NCBI GenBank assembly: GCA_035633755.1 | Contig: DASQEH010000053.1 | Coordinates: 43,375-107,374, forward strand | Source of the DNA: DASQEH01 sp035633755 | GTDB taxonomy: Bacteria; Actinomycetota; Actinomycetes; Propionibacteriales; Nocardioidaceae | Direction: 5' to 3' | DNA length: 64,000 bases | Shown: positions 35,241 through 42,945 of the stretch, in pieces | Numbering within the stretch: the first letter of the stretch is position 1 | Layout: the number at the start of each line of letters is the position of its first letter | Position numbers and translations under genes: made by a program | The notes under the pieces: generated by a model | What the model saw: only the letters and a program-made list of their open reading frames with translations | What the model was told of the DNA's origin: nothing | Databases searched by the model: none

Positions 35241-35250
35241 AGCGTAGCGT
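35241..35250. promoter_or_regulatory. Bidirectional promoter core, accD5 / birA
   Basis: AGCGTAGCGT reads TAGCGT on the plus strand (6 nt before birA GTG 35257) and TACGCT on the minus strand (7 nt before accD5 GTG 35233). The hexamers share TA at 35245-35246. Start codons are 24 bp apart, exactly as at 19584 and 50036. Confidence 0.7.
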
Positions 35251-35256
35251 GGCGCT

Positions 35257-36090
35257 GTGGCCTCGAGGTACGACGATCTGGACCGACCGCCACTGCGGGC
35301 GGACGCCTTGAGGAGGGCGCTCGTCACTCCCGGGTCGATGTGGGTGGACGTGCAGATCGAGGAGTCGCTGCCGTCGACCAACGCAGTCCTGGCTGACCGG
35401 GCCGCGACCGACGCCCGGTCCGGTCTCGTGGTGATCGCCGAACACCAGAGCCAGGGACGCGGCCGCCTGGACCGGTCCTGGGTCTCGCCTCCTCGGGCTG
35501 GGCTGACGATGTCAGCACTCGTGCGCCCGTACGACGTGGCCGCTCCGAGGTGGCCGTGGATCGCTCTGGCCGCTGGTCTCGCCGTCGGTGCCGCCCTTCG
35601 CCGCACCGCGGGCGTCGAGGCGACGCTCAAATGGCCGAACGACGTCCTCATCGCAGATCGCAAGGTCGCGGGGATCCTCGTCGAACGGGTCGAGTCAGGG
35701 CCGTTCCCCCCGGCTGCCGTCATCGGCATCGGAGTGAACGTGTCGCTCGGCGCTGGGGAGCTTCCCGGTCCGCAGGCCACCTCACTGGCGATCGAGCAGG
35801 CGTCGACGACGGACCGGTCCGTGCTCGCGCGATCAGTGCTGCGGGCGCTGGAGAACGTTCTCGGCGACTGGCAGCGCAGCGGTGGCGACCCCGAGCGAGG
35901 ACTTCTGAGGGCGTACACGCAGGCATGCAGCACTCTCGGTCAACAGGTGCGCGTGACAGTCCCGGGCGACCGGGAGTTCGAAGGTCAGGCTGTCGCCGTG
36001 GACGCCGTGGGGAGGCTGGTCGTCCGGACCCCGGCTGGTCAGCGGGTCATCGGCGCCGGAGACGTCGTGCATGTCCGGTCGCTGACGTGA
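35257..36090 (+). CDS. birA: Biotin--[acyl-CoA carboxylase] ligase
   Basis: 277 residues from GTG 35257. The protein lacks the N-terminal DNA-binding helix-turn-helix of E. coli BirA, so it is a monofunctional ligase. Catalytic landmarks: the STN motif (SLPSTNAVL), biotinyl-AMP loop GRGRLDRSW, KWPNDVLI with the conserved Lys, and KVAGILVE. It attaches biotin to the Lys of AccA3 and pyruvate carboxylase. The C-terminal SH3-like domain ends with RVIGAGDVVHVR. It shares a bidirectional promoter with accD5. Confidence 0.94.
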   Translation: MASRYDDLDRPPLRADALRRALVTPGSMWVDVQIEESLPSTNAVLADRAATDARSGLVVIAEHQSQGRGRLDRSWVSPPRAGLTMSALVRPYDVAAPRWPWIALAAGLAVGAALRRTAGVEATLKWPNDVLIADRKVAGILVERVESGPFPPAAVIGIGVNVSLGAGELPGPQATSLAIEQASTTDRSVLARSVLRALENVLGDWQRSGGDPERGLLRAYTQACSTLGQQVRVTVPGDREFEGQAVAVDAVGRLVVRTPAGQRVIGAGDVVHVRSLT

Positions 36091-36164
36091 CACCATTTAG
36101 AGAGGCCGGGTACTGCCTCACGTCAGTGCCGCATCCGACATTGGAGCCCGAGGAGAGGAGGTCG

Positions 36165-36857
36165 ATGGTGGCGCCGTCACGCAGACAGCTGAGCGACGGC
36201 GAGCATGTCATCGCCTCGACGCGCACGCACGGGAAGGCGCTCATCCTCCCCGGTGCAGCCTTCATTGCGACCTGCGCTATCACCGGGTTCCTCATCGCCC
36301 TCCTGCCCTCCGGCGGCACCCACGACCCACCGCTGCTGTGGCTGGTGCTTGCGCTGGCACTGGTCGTGGTCGGCTACGCCTGCCTTCGACCGTTCCTCCG
36401 GTGGCTGACCTCCTCTTACACCGTCACGAACCGGAGACTGATCACGCGCACCGGTGTGCTGACGCGGAGGGGTCGCGACATCCCGCTGCACAAGATCAAC
36501 GACGTGACCTCCGAGCGAGGTGTCCTTGACAGGATGCTGGGCTGCGGAACGCTCGTCGTGTCCGATGCCAGCGAAGAGGGCAAGTCGGTCCTCCACGATG
36601 TTCCGCACGTGGAGCAGCTCCGGCTGCTCATCACGGACCTGATCTTCGGTCGGCCCGAGGGCAGCGACGTCGAGGGCGTGGGCCGCCGCGGCGGCAACGG
36701 CCTCTCGCGCTGGGACGCCGAGGGTGCGTCCCGCAGCGGCGGACTTGGCCCGGCTCATCGGGACGCCGATGACCTCGCTGGCCGGGACGCCGAGGGTGCA
36801 GCGCACCAGGACGTCGAGGGTGCGGCTGGCCGCTCAGTCGAACCGCGACGATGGTGA
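36165..36857 (+). CDS. PH-domain membrane protein (YdbT/bPH2-like) with repeat tail
   Basis: 230 residues from ATG 36165, with AGGAGAGGAGG upstream. Two transmembrane segments (about 25-47 and 57-75) are followed by a bPH2 domain (TSSYTVTNRRLITRTGVLTRRGRDIPLHKINDV is the family core). In mycobacteria a homologue lies beside birA. The last 60 residues are low-complexity, with four D-[AV]-E-G-[AV] units (about 158, 174, 198, 206) and many Arg/Gly. These are encoded by related GACGNCGAGGGNG units, so the tail looks expanded. Function unknown. The next gene starts inside its stop region (7 bases overlap). Confidence 0.85.
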   Translation: MVAPSRRQLSDGEHVIASTRTHGKALILPGAAFIATCAITGFLIALLPSGGTHDPPLLWLVLALALVVVGYACLRPFLRWLTSSYTVTNRRLITRTGVLTRRGRDIPLHKINDVTSERGVLDRMLGCGTLVVSDASEEGKSVLHDVPHVEQLRLLITDLIFGRPEGSDVEGVGRRGGNGLSRWDAEGASRSGGLGPAHRDADDLAGRDAEGAAHQDVEGAAGRSVEPRRW

Positions 36858-37888
36858 CAGACGCGGGGAGAGAGCCCCCCGCTCGTGGCAGACCGAGCCG
36901 CGAGGACATGGAGAGGGAGATCCTCGGCGAACAGCCGACGATGACCGTCGACGGCATCGTCGACGGCGGCGAGGTGCCGCTCGACGTCGCCCGGCGCCTC
37001 TGGCGGGCGCAGGGCTTCCCTGACGCAGGCGGTGCCCCCGCCTTCACCTCCGCGGACGGCGAAGCGATGCGGCTGCTGATGTCGCTCGTCGACGACGGCC
37101 ACCTCGACCTCGACACGGCGATCAAGCTGACCCGAGCGGTAGGTCACACGATGGCACGGCTGGCGGACTGGCAGGTCGCCACCCTCAGCGAGTACGTCGA
37201 GTCGTTGGAAGCGGCCGGGCGCGGCACAGGGTCCCGGCTACAGACGGGGCTCGGTGTCCTGCGTGACGTCGGGCCGCCGTTCGAGGAGCTGATGGCCTAT
37301 GCGTGGCGCCGCCACCTCGCCGCGGCGGTGAGCCGTGTGGAGGCACTGGGAGCCAAGGACTCCGATCTGCATACCGTCATCGTGTCCGTGGGCTTCGCCG
37401 ACATCGTCAGCTTCACCCATCTGTCCAACGGCATCGACGAGGACCGGATCGCCGACCTGGTCGAGAACTTCGAGTCAGCGTGCGCGGACCTGGTCACGGC
37501 CGGCGGCGGTCGGGTCATCAAGACCCTTGGCGACTCGGTGCTCTTCATCACCGGTGCGCCGCGGCAAGCAGTGACCATCGCCTGCGACCTGATCGAGCAC
37601 ATCGGTCACGAGGAGCACCTTCCGGATGTGCACGTGGGGATCGCCACCGGCCCGGTCGTGATGCGGCTGGGCGACGTGTTCGGCTCCCCGGTCAACCTCG
37701 CCAGCCGGCTCACGCACATCGCCCGCCGCAACCGGGTCCTGTGCGACGCGGTGACGGCCTCGGCCATGGACGACGTCGACGGGTACGTCGCACGGTCGAT
37801 GACAGCTCGCCATATCCAGGGTTTCGGGACTCTGCAGCCCATCTCGATCCGCCGGCTCCCGGGGCAGGCCCCGACCTCCGCCGCCTAG
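36851..37888 (+). CDS. Class III adenylate cyclase with N-terminal regulatory domain
   Basis: 345 residues. The C-terminal cyclase domain (about 175-335) keeps all canonical residues: metal-binding Asp184 (FADIVSF) and Asp228 (KTLGDSV), adenine-selecting Lys224 and Asp285 (GDVFGSP), and transition-state Asn292 and Arg296 (VNLASRL). It should therefore make cAMP as a homodimer. The helical N-terminal 150 residues (LDLDTAIKLTRAVGHTMARLADWQVATL) resemble the autoinhibitory domain of M. tuberculosis Rv1264, known to make that enzyme pH-responsive. No membrane segment is present. It overlaps the PH protein gene, hinting at joint expression. Confidence 0.9.
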   Translation: MVTDAGREPPARGRPSREDMEREILGEQPTMTVDGIVDGGEVPLDVARRLWRAQGFPDAGGAPAFTSADGEAMRLLMSLVDDGHLDLDTAIKLTRAVGHTMARLADWQVATLSEYVESLEAAGRGTGSRLQTGLGVLRDVGPPFEELMAYAWRRHLAAAVSRVEALGAKDSDLHTVIVSVGFADIVSFTHLSNGIDEDRIADLVENFESACADLVTAGGGRVIKTLGDSVLFITGAPRQAVTIACDLIEHIGHEEHLPDVHVGIATGPVVMRLGDVFGSPVNLASRLTHIARRNRVLCDAVTASAMDDVDGYVARSMTARHIQGFGTLQPISIRRLPGQAPTSAA

Positions 37889-38343
37889 CCGCCCGGGCGG
37901 GTGGGCGTGAGCGCGGGGCGAGTGAAGACGAACCTCCGGTAGCTCCAGAAGCGGAATGCCATGCCGAGCAGCAGCCCCACCCCATTCGCCGAGACGTTGT
38001 CGGCGAGGGGGCTGCGCAGGTCCAGTACATAGTGCGACACGGCGAGGCAGCTCGTCGCGATCAGCAGACCGATGCCGTTGAACAACAAGAACAAGGCGAT
38101 CTCGCGGCGTCGGCTCGACCGCGCCCGCTCACGCCATGTCCAATGCCGGTTGCCGAGGTAGGTGGCGACGGTGGCAACCGCGACGGACAGGCCCTTGGCC
38201 GTGAGCGGCTTGTCCTCGAGCAGTCCTGGCTCACCGGCGAATCGCAACGTGTTGAAGACAGTCACGTCCACCACGAAGCCGACGCCTCCCACGATGCCGA
38301 ACTTGAGGGCCTCGTGTGCGAACGCGCGCACGTCTCGCGGCAC
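37885..38343 (-). CDS. GtrA family membrane protein
   Basis: 152 residues from GTG 38343, with GAGGAG 7 nt upstream. Four transmembrane helices are evident, with the GtrA signature KFGIVGGVGFVVDVTVFNTL at the start and FRFWSYRRFVF near the end. GtrA proteins are thought to help translocate lipid-linked sugars or act in cell-wall glycan synthesis. In mycobacteria a GtrA protein lies between purK and the PH protein gene, as here. Its stop codon overlaps that of the cyclase gene in the palindrome CTAG. Confidence 0.9.
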   Translation of the reverse strand: MPRDVRAFAHEALKFGIVGGVGFVVDVTVFNTLRFAGEPGLLEDKPLTAKGLSVAVATVATYLGNRHWTWRERARSSRRREIALFLLFNGIGLLIATSCLAVSHYVLDLRSPLADNVSANGVGLLLGMAFRFWSYRRFVFTRPALTPTRPGG

Positions 38344-38378
38344 AGCAACGCTCCTCGGCCTCAGCAGGTGTCGGTGAG

Positions 38379-38384
38379 ATCCTA
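38379..38384 (-). promoter_or_regulatory. Candidate -10 box of gtrA
   Basis: Minus-strand TAGGAT predicts a transcript from about 38372, with a leader of about 29 nt that contains GAGGAG. Confidence 0.45.
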
Positions 38385-38465
38385 CGGGTGGCGGCCGTGT
38401 GCTTCCCCGGATGCGCTGGTACCTGCATGTCGGTTCCGGCATCGGCTGACGGAACGACCGGGCAC

Positions 38466-38471
38466 TAGTGT
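38466..38471 (+). promoter_or_regulatory. Leaderless -10 box of purK
   Basis: TAGTGT lies 7 nt before GTG 38479; there is no ribosome site between. Confidence 0.55.
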
Positions 38472-38478
38472 TGCGGCC

Positions 38479-39636
38479 GTGGAGACTCCCCGGGTAGGCG
38501 TCGTGGGTGCCGGTCAGCTCGCCCGGATGATGCAGCAGTCCGCGATCGCCCTCGGCGTACCTCTTGCCTTGCTTGCCGAGACCGGCGACGCCTCGGCTGC
38601 GCAGGTCGTTGCCGACACGCAGGTGGGTGACTACACCGACCTGGAGACCTTGCGAGCCTGGGCACAACGGTGCTCGGTCGTCACGTTCGACCACGAGCAT
38701 GTGCCGACGGGTCACCTGGAGGCGCTGGAGGCTGACGGCAGGCTCTGCCGACCGGGGCCGAAGGCCCTCGTCCACGCGCAGGACAAGGCAGTCATGCGCT
38801 CAGCGCTGGCCGGCATGGGCGTGCCCGGTCCACGTAGCGCCGTCGTCTCGTCCCCGGCAGATGTCGAGGCGTTCGCGCAGCACAACGGTGGCTACCCGTT
38901 GGTCCTCAAGACGACACGCGGAGGGTACGACGGCAAGGGGGTCTGGGTGGTTCACGACCGCGACGAAGCAGCCGGTGTGCTGACGAACGTTGCGCCCCGG
39001 GCCTTGCTCGCGGAGGAACGAGTCGACTTCGTCCGTGAGCTGTCCGCGGTGGTGGCACGCGCCCCCAGCGGTCAGATGGCCGCGTACCCGGTGGTGGAGA
39101 GCGTGCAGCGCAACGGTATCTGCGTCGAGGTCGTGGCTCCCGCCCCGGGGCTCGACCCGGGACGAGCGGTGGAGAGCTCGACGATCGCGATGAGCATCGC
39201 CGCTGGGCTGGACGTTACGGGGGTGCTCGCGGTCGAGCTCTTCGAGGCCAGGGACGGCCGCATCCTCGTCAACGAGCTGGCGATGCGGCCGCACAACACC
39301 GGACACTGGTCCATCGACGGTGCCGTGACGAGCCAGTTCGAGAACCATCTCCGCGGCGTTCTGGACCTTCCCCTGGGCGCCACGACGGCGCGGGCGCCCT
39401 GGACGGTGATGGTGAACATCCTCGGCGGATCGGCGCCGACTCTGTACGACGGATATCCCCACGTGCAGGCGCGCGACCCGGAGGTCCGAGTGCATCTGTA
39501 CGGCAAGTCGGTCCGCCCCGGCCGCAAGGTAGGGCACGTCACGGCGTACGGGGACGACCTCGACGAGGCGCGCGAACGTGCTCGTCACGCTGCTCACTGG
39601 TTCCAGGGCGACGACGGCATGGGTGAGGAGAGATGA
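38479..39636 (+). CDS. purK: N5-carboxyaminoimidazole ribonucleotide synthase
   Basis: 385 residues from GTG 38479. It is an ATP-grasp enzyme: nucleotide-recognition start VGVVGAGQLARMM, ATP-binding Lys in LVLKTTRGGYDGKG, and NELAMRPHNTGHWSIDGA in the catalytic site. It converts AIR, ATP and bicarbonate to N5-CAIR in purine biosynthesis. purE follows 4 bases downstream and takes the product on. The predicted mRNA is leaderless. Confidence 0.95.
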   Translation: METPRVGVVGAGQLARMMQQSAIALGVPLALLAETGDASAAQVVADTQVGDYTDLETLRAWAQRCSVVTFDHEHVPTGHLEALEADGRLCRPGPKALVHAQDKAVMRSALAGMGVPGPRSAVVSSPADVEAFAQHNGGYPLVLKTTRGGYDGKGVWVVHDRDEAAGVLTNVAPRALLAEERVDFVRELSAVVARAPSGQMAAYPVVESVQRNGICVEVVAPAPGLDPGRAVESSTIAMSIAAGLDVTGVLAVELFEARDGRILVNELAMRPHNTGHWSIDGAVTSQFENHLRGVLDLPLGATTARAPWTVMVNILGGSAPTLYDGYPHVQARDPEVRVHLYGKSVRPGRKVGHVTAYGDDLDEARERARHAAHWFQGDDGMGEER

Positions 39637-39640
39637 GCTG

Positions 39641-40165
39641 ATGGCAGCAGCGGCCCTCGTGGGCATCGTCATGGGCTCGGACTCCGACTGGCCTGCGATG
39701 CAGGCAGCGGCGGAGGTCTTGGCGAACTTCGGCGTCGGCTTCGAGGCCGACGTCATCTCGGCCCATCGGATGCCCGACGAAATGCTGGAGTACGGCCGGG
39801 AGGCGCTCGGGCGTGGGCTGAAAGTCGTCATCGCCGGGGCTGGCGGGGCGGCCCACCTCCCCGGCATGCTGGCGGCTGTCACCGTGCTGCCGGTCATCGG
39901 CGTGCCTGTACCGCTTCGGCATCTGGACGGCATGGACTCACTGCTGTCGATCGTGCAGATGCCTCGCGGGGTACCCGTCGCCACGGTTGCCATCGGCAAC
40001 TCGCACAACGCCGCATTGCTTGCCATGCGCATCCTGGCGACCAACGACGACGGGCTGGCCACGGCGCTGCACGACCACCAGCGCGGACTGGGTGAGGCCG
40101 CTCGGAGCAAGGGCGAGACCGTCCGTGAGGCGGCCGCAGCGGCTGCGGAGCGGGGGCAGCTATGA
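39641..40165 (+). CDS. purE: N5-carboxyaminoimidazole ribonucleotide mutase
   Basis: 174 residues from ATG 39641 with GAGGAGAG upstream. The class I PurE core is complete: IVMGSDSDWPAM, SAHRMPDEM with the catalytic His, AGAGGAAHLPGM and GNSHNAALLAMRIL. It isomerises N5-CAIR to CAIR after PurK. The stop overlaps the start of the sulfotransferase-like gene (ATGA), so that gene shares the purine operon transcript. Confidence 0.95.
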   Translation: MAAAALVGIVMGSDSDWPAMQAAAEVLANFGVGFEADVISAHRMPDEMLEYGREALGRGLKVVIAGAGGAAHLPGMLAAVTVLPVIGVPVPLRHLDGMDSLLSIVQMPRGVPVATVAIGNSHNAALLAMRILATNDDGLATALHDHQRGLGEAARSKGETVREAAAAAAERGQL

Positions 40166-41445
40166 CGTCGGCGACCCCCCGGCCGGCAGCGACGTCGAGC
40201 TCGCGGCCACCACAGACGGTGTACCTGCACATCGGCCTGCACAAGACAGGGACGACATATCTGCAGAACGTGCTGCGGGCGAATCGTGAGGGGGTCCGGG
40301 GCCAGGGTGTGGACTTCCCCGGTGGGCCGGGAGAGCCCGTCCAGGCATTCGCCGTGTGGGACCTGCAGGGCAGGCGGCCTCGCGGGGTGGACGACAAGCG
40401 GGTCGGCGGCTCATGGAAGGCGCTCGTCGAGGCGGTCAACAGCTCCGGGCTTCGGAGCGCCCTGATCTCCGAGGAGCGGCTGAGCCTGGCGAACCTGCGG
40501 CAGGTGCGTACCGCTGTGCAGTCGTTCCCTGACTCACAGGTGCACGTGGTGATAACGGCGCGTGACCTTGCCAGGGTCGTCGTCTCCGCCTGGCAGGAGG
40601 AAGTCAAGAACGACCAGACCTGGACGTGGCAGGAGTTCGCCGACTCGGTGAAGGATCCGGGCCAACTGGCGACGAGTCCGGCTCGCGGCTTCTGGATGAG
40701 GCAGGACCTGGTTCAGATCGCCGAGACATGGGAGTCGGCGGTGCCAGCGGAGCGCATCACGATCGTCACCGTCCCTCAGTCCGGCACTTCCCCGGACTTG
40801 CTGTTGGAGCGGTTCTCCTCGGTCGTCGGCATCGACCCGACTGCCCTCACCGAGGAGCCGGCCTGGAACAACGAGACTGTCGGTGTCGCCGCGACGGAGG
40901 TCATCCGGCGTCTCAACGAGCGGCTCGGGGGTCGCCTGAACCAGCGCGCTTACGACAAGGTGATCAAGCTCACCGTGGTCAAGCAGCTCGCCCGACGCAC
41001 CGACCCTGCACGGTTTGCGCTGCCCGCCGAGGAGTTCGACTGGGTCACTGAGCGCGCCGAGGCGATGATCGAGGCGGTTCGGGCTCGGGGGTACGCCGTC
41101 GTCGGTGATCTCGACGAGCTGAGGCCGCGACAGGTGTCGAACGCGCGGCGACCCGACGATGCCACGGAGTCGGAGCTGCTCGAGGCGGCGTTGGACGGGT
41201 TCGCGATGCTCGCCGAGCAGTATGCGATCTCGTGGTGGGCGCGGCGACGATCGGCGGCTTCGGAGGGTGGCCGGGCTGGCGACCTCGCGAGCCGAGCGAG
41301 AAGCACCGTCTTCCGGGGTCAGCGCACCGCGGCGACGCTGGCGGACAAGAACCCGCTAGCCGCGCGCGCTCTTGGCTTCGGGCTGGCCATGCGTGACCGG
41401 GCTCGGAGGAGGGCGCGGGACAGGGCTCGCCGTCGCGAGATGTAG
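40162..41445 (+). CDS. Sulfotransferase-like P-loop protein
   Basis: 427 residues, starting inside the purE stop. After a Pro/Ser-rich leader it has VYLHIGLHKTGTTYLQ (residues about 20-35), the 5'-PSB loop that binds PAPS in sulfotransferases. ITARDLARVVVSAWQEE has the 3'-PB-like Arg and Ser. The C-terminal 60 residues are Arg-rich and basic. It would transfer sulfate to an unknown acceptor; position next to a cell-envelope glycan cluster suggests a glycan or lipid. Enzyme identity and even activity are inferred from the P-loop only. Confidence 0.78.
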   Translation: MTSATPRPAATSSSRPPQTVYLHIGLHKTGTTYLQNVLRANREGVRGQGVDFPGGPGEPVQAFAVWDLQGRRPRGVDDKRVGGSWKALVEAVNSSGLRSALISEERLSLANLRQVRTAVQSFPDSQVHVVITARDLARVVVSAWQEEVKNDQTWTWQEFADSVKDPGQLATSPARGFWMRQDLVQIAETWESAVPAERITIVTVPQSGTSPDLLLERFSSVVGIDPTALTEEPAWNNETVGVAATEVIRRLNERLGGRLNQRAYDKVIKLTVVKQLARRTDPARFALPAEEFDWVTERAEAMIEAVRARGYAVVGDLDELRPRQVSNARRPDDATESELLEAALDGFAMLAEQYAISWWARRRSAASEGGRAGDLASRARSTVFRGQRTAATLADKNPLAARALGFGLAMRDRARRRARDRARRREM

Positions 41446-41466
41446 CGACGAGCGCGAGCTCGCCCG

Positions 41467-42855
41467 CTACCGCCCCGACGGTGAGCAGTCGGCGGACGCC
41501 GTATCGTCCTCTCGGATCGCCGTGAAGACGGCAGACGCCTTCTGGTCGTCCCACAGCACGGCGGTGCCGGCCGACGTCGCGGCGCCGAGACTGGAGTAGG
41601 GAACGACGCACCGTTTGGCGTCCGAGCCCCCGGTGTGTGCCATGGCCCAGGCGAAACGTGCCACGTCGGTCGGTCCCACGTCCTCGCCAATGGTCACGGT
41701 CTCGGCACCGGCGCGGTTGACCGCGAAGTAGCGCCAGGGCAGGACCACCGTCTGCCACGAGGCGGCCTTCTTGCCGACAGCGGTGATCACCTCACGCTGG
41801 TGCAACGCTCGGGTGATGTCGCCCAGCGAGAAGGCCCGTGAACGTGAGTAGTTCAATGCCGTCCGCCCGTCGACGTCCTGGCAGCCTCGCGACAGGGTCA
41901 GCCCACCAGCCTTGGGGTCCTTGATGGCCGTAGCCGGACACACCTCGATGCCTCCCACAGAGTCGACGATGTCGACGAAGCCGGCGAAGCCCACCTCGAT
42001 GTAGTGGTCGACCCGCACGTTCGTCGCCCCTTCGAGCGTCTGCACGAGCAGCTGTGGGCCTCCGAAGGCGTACGCGGCGTTGATCTTGTTCTGCGAATGT
42101 CCAGGGATGTCAACGAAGGAGTCACGCGGGACCGAGAGCAGGAAGGGTGACCCGCTCCCGTCAGGCACGTGCAGCATGATGATGGTGTCGGTTCGTTGGC
42201 CCGCCGCGTTGCCGGTGCCGAACTCGGCCCGCTGCTCCTTGGTGAGATCCTGCCGGCTGTCTGACCCGACGAGCAGATATGTGGAGCCAGGAGTGTCCGG
42301 CGGTCGCTGCCCGCCAGGATCGGCGTCGACCCTGGTGATCTGCTGCCACGCCCATATCGGGACCGCCACGAGGAACACCAACCAGGCGATGACGAGCAGC
42401 AGCAGCGCCCGTAGCCACCACCGCCGGTTCTTCGGTCGCCGCACCGGCCGCTGGGGCGTGGCCCCCGAGGGAGGGCGACCCGCGGGAGAGCCGGTGTAGG
42501 TGGGGCTCGGCGTGGCGTACCGGGTCTGGGACGACCCGGCCATGGAGGCTGACGACGACGACGAAGCGGAGCTAGCGGCGGGCGGTGGCGCAGGATAGGT
42601 ACCGCCGAACGAGGACGCCCTTTCGTTGGCCGTCTCGGGCCTGGCCGCGGACCCTTGTGCAGCCGCTGGCCGGTCGTCGCGGTGTGACGGTGAGACAGGC
42701 AGGACTCGGGTGGGCTCGGGGTCCGAGGACCCCGACTCCGGCTCGACCCGGCCCATTGCCTGCGTCTTGTCAGCGTCGGCAGCATCTGACGAGGCGGAGT
42801 CTCCCGAGTACAGCCAGTCGAATCCGGGGTCCTTCGGGTCGTGCTTGTCAGCCAT
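41467..42855 (-). CDS. LytR-CpsA-Psr (LCP) family glycopolymer transferase
   Basis: 462 residues from ATG 42855; an adjacent GTG at 42858 is in frame, but TAGCGT is 6 nt before the ATG, which fits a leaderless mRNA. A Ser/Pro-rich cytoplasmic region of about 145 residues precedes one membrane helix (RALLLLVIAWLVFLVAVP). The extracellular LCP domain has LLVGSDSR, RTDTIIMLHV, SVPRDSFVDI, NKINAAYAFGG and ALNYSRSR, with the conserved Arg/Asp residues of the polyprenyl-pyrophosphate site. LCP enzymes attach glycopolymers such as arabinogalactan or teichoic acids to peptidoglycan. Confidence 0.92.
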   Translation of the reverse strand: MADKHDPKDPGFDWLYSGDSASSDAADADKTQAMGRVEPESGSSDPEPTRVLPVSPSHRDDRPAAAQGSAARPETANERASSFGGTYPAPPPAASSASSSSSASMAGSSQTRYATPSPTYTGSPAGRPPSGATPQRPVRRPKNRRWWLRALLLLVIAWLVFLVAVPIWAWQQITRVDADPGGQRPPDTPGSTYLLVGSDSRQDLTKEQRAEFGTGNAAGQRTDTIIMLHVPDGSGSPFLLSVPRDSFVDIPGHSQNKINAAYAFGGPQLLVQTLEGATNVRVDHYIEVGFAGFVDIVDSVGGIEVCPATAIKDPKAGGLTLSRGCQDVDGRTALNYSRSRAFSLGDITRALHQREVITAVGKKAASWQTVVLPWRYFAVNRAGAETVTIGEDVGPTDVARFAWAMAHTGGSDAKRCVVPYSSLGAATSAGTAVLWDDQKASAVFTAIREDDTASADCSPSGR

Positions 42856-42861
42856 CACTTC

Positions 42862-42867
42862 ACGCTA
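42862..42867 (-). promoter_or_regulatory. Leaderless -10 box of the first LCP gene
   Basis: Minus-strand TAGCGT lies 6 nt before ATG 42855. The plus-strand mirror hexamer is TACCGC, without the final T; the divergent LCP gene starts 79 bases further on. Confidence 0.55.
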
Positions 42868-42945
42868 CCGCCAATGTCGTGCTCGTCCCGTCATCCGGCG
42901 GGTCGCGGGCGTCGCAGCCCTCTTGGCTGGGGATACTTGACGGCT

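Noticed and set aside
42931..42945. Leaderless promoter for the second LCP gene (GGATACTT before ATG 42946)
   Set aside because: No hexamer at the required distance fits TANNNT; TACTTG and GATACT each miss a key base, so it was not listed as a promoter.
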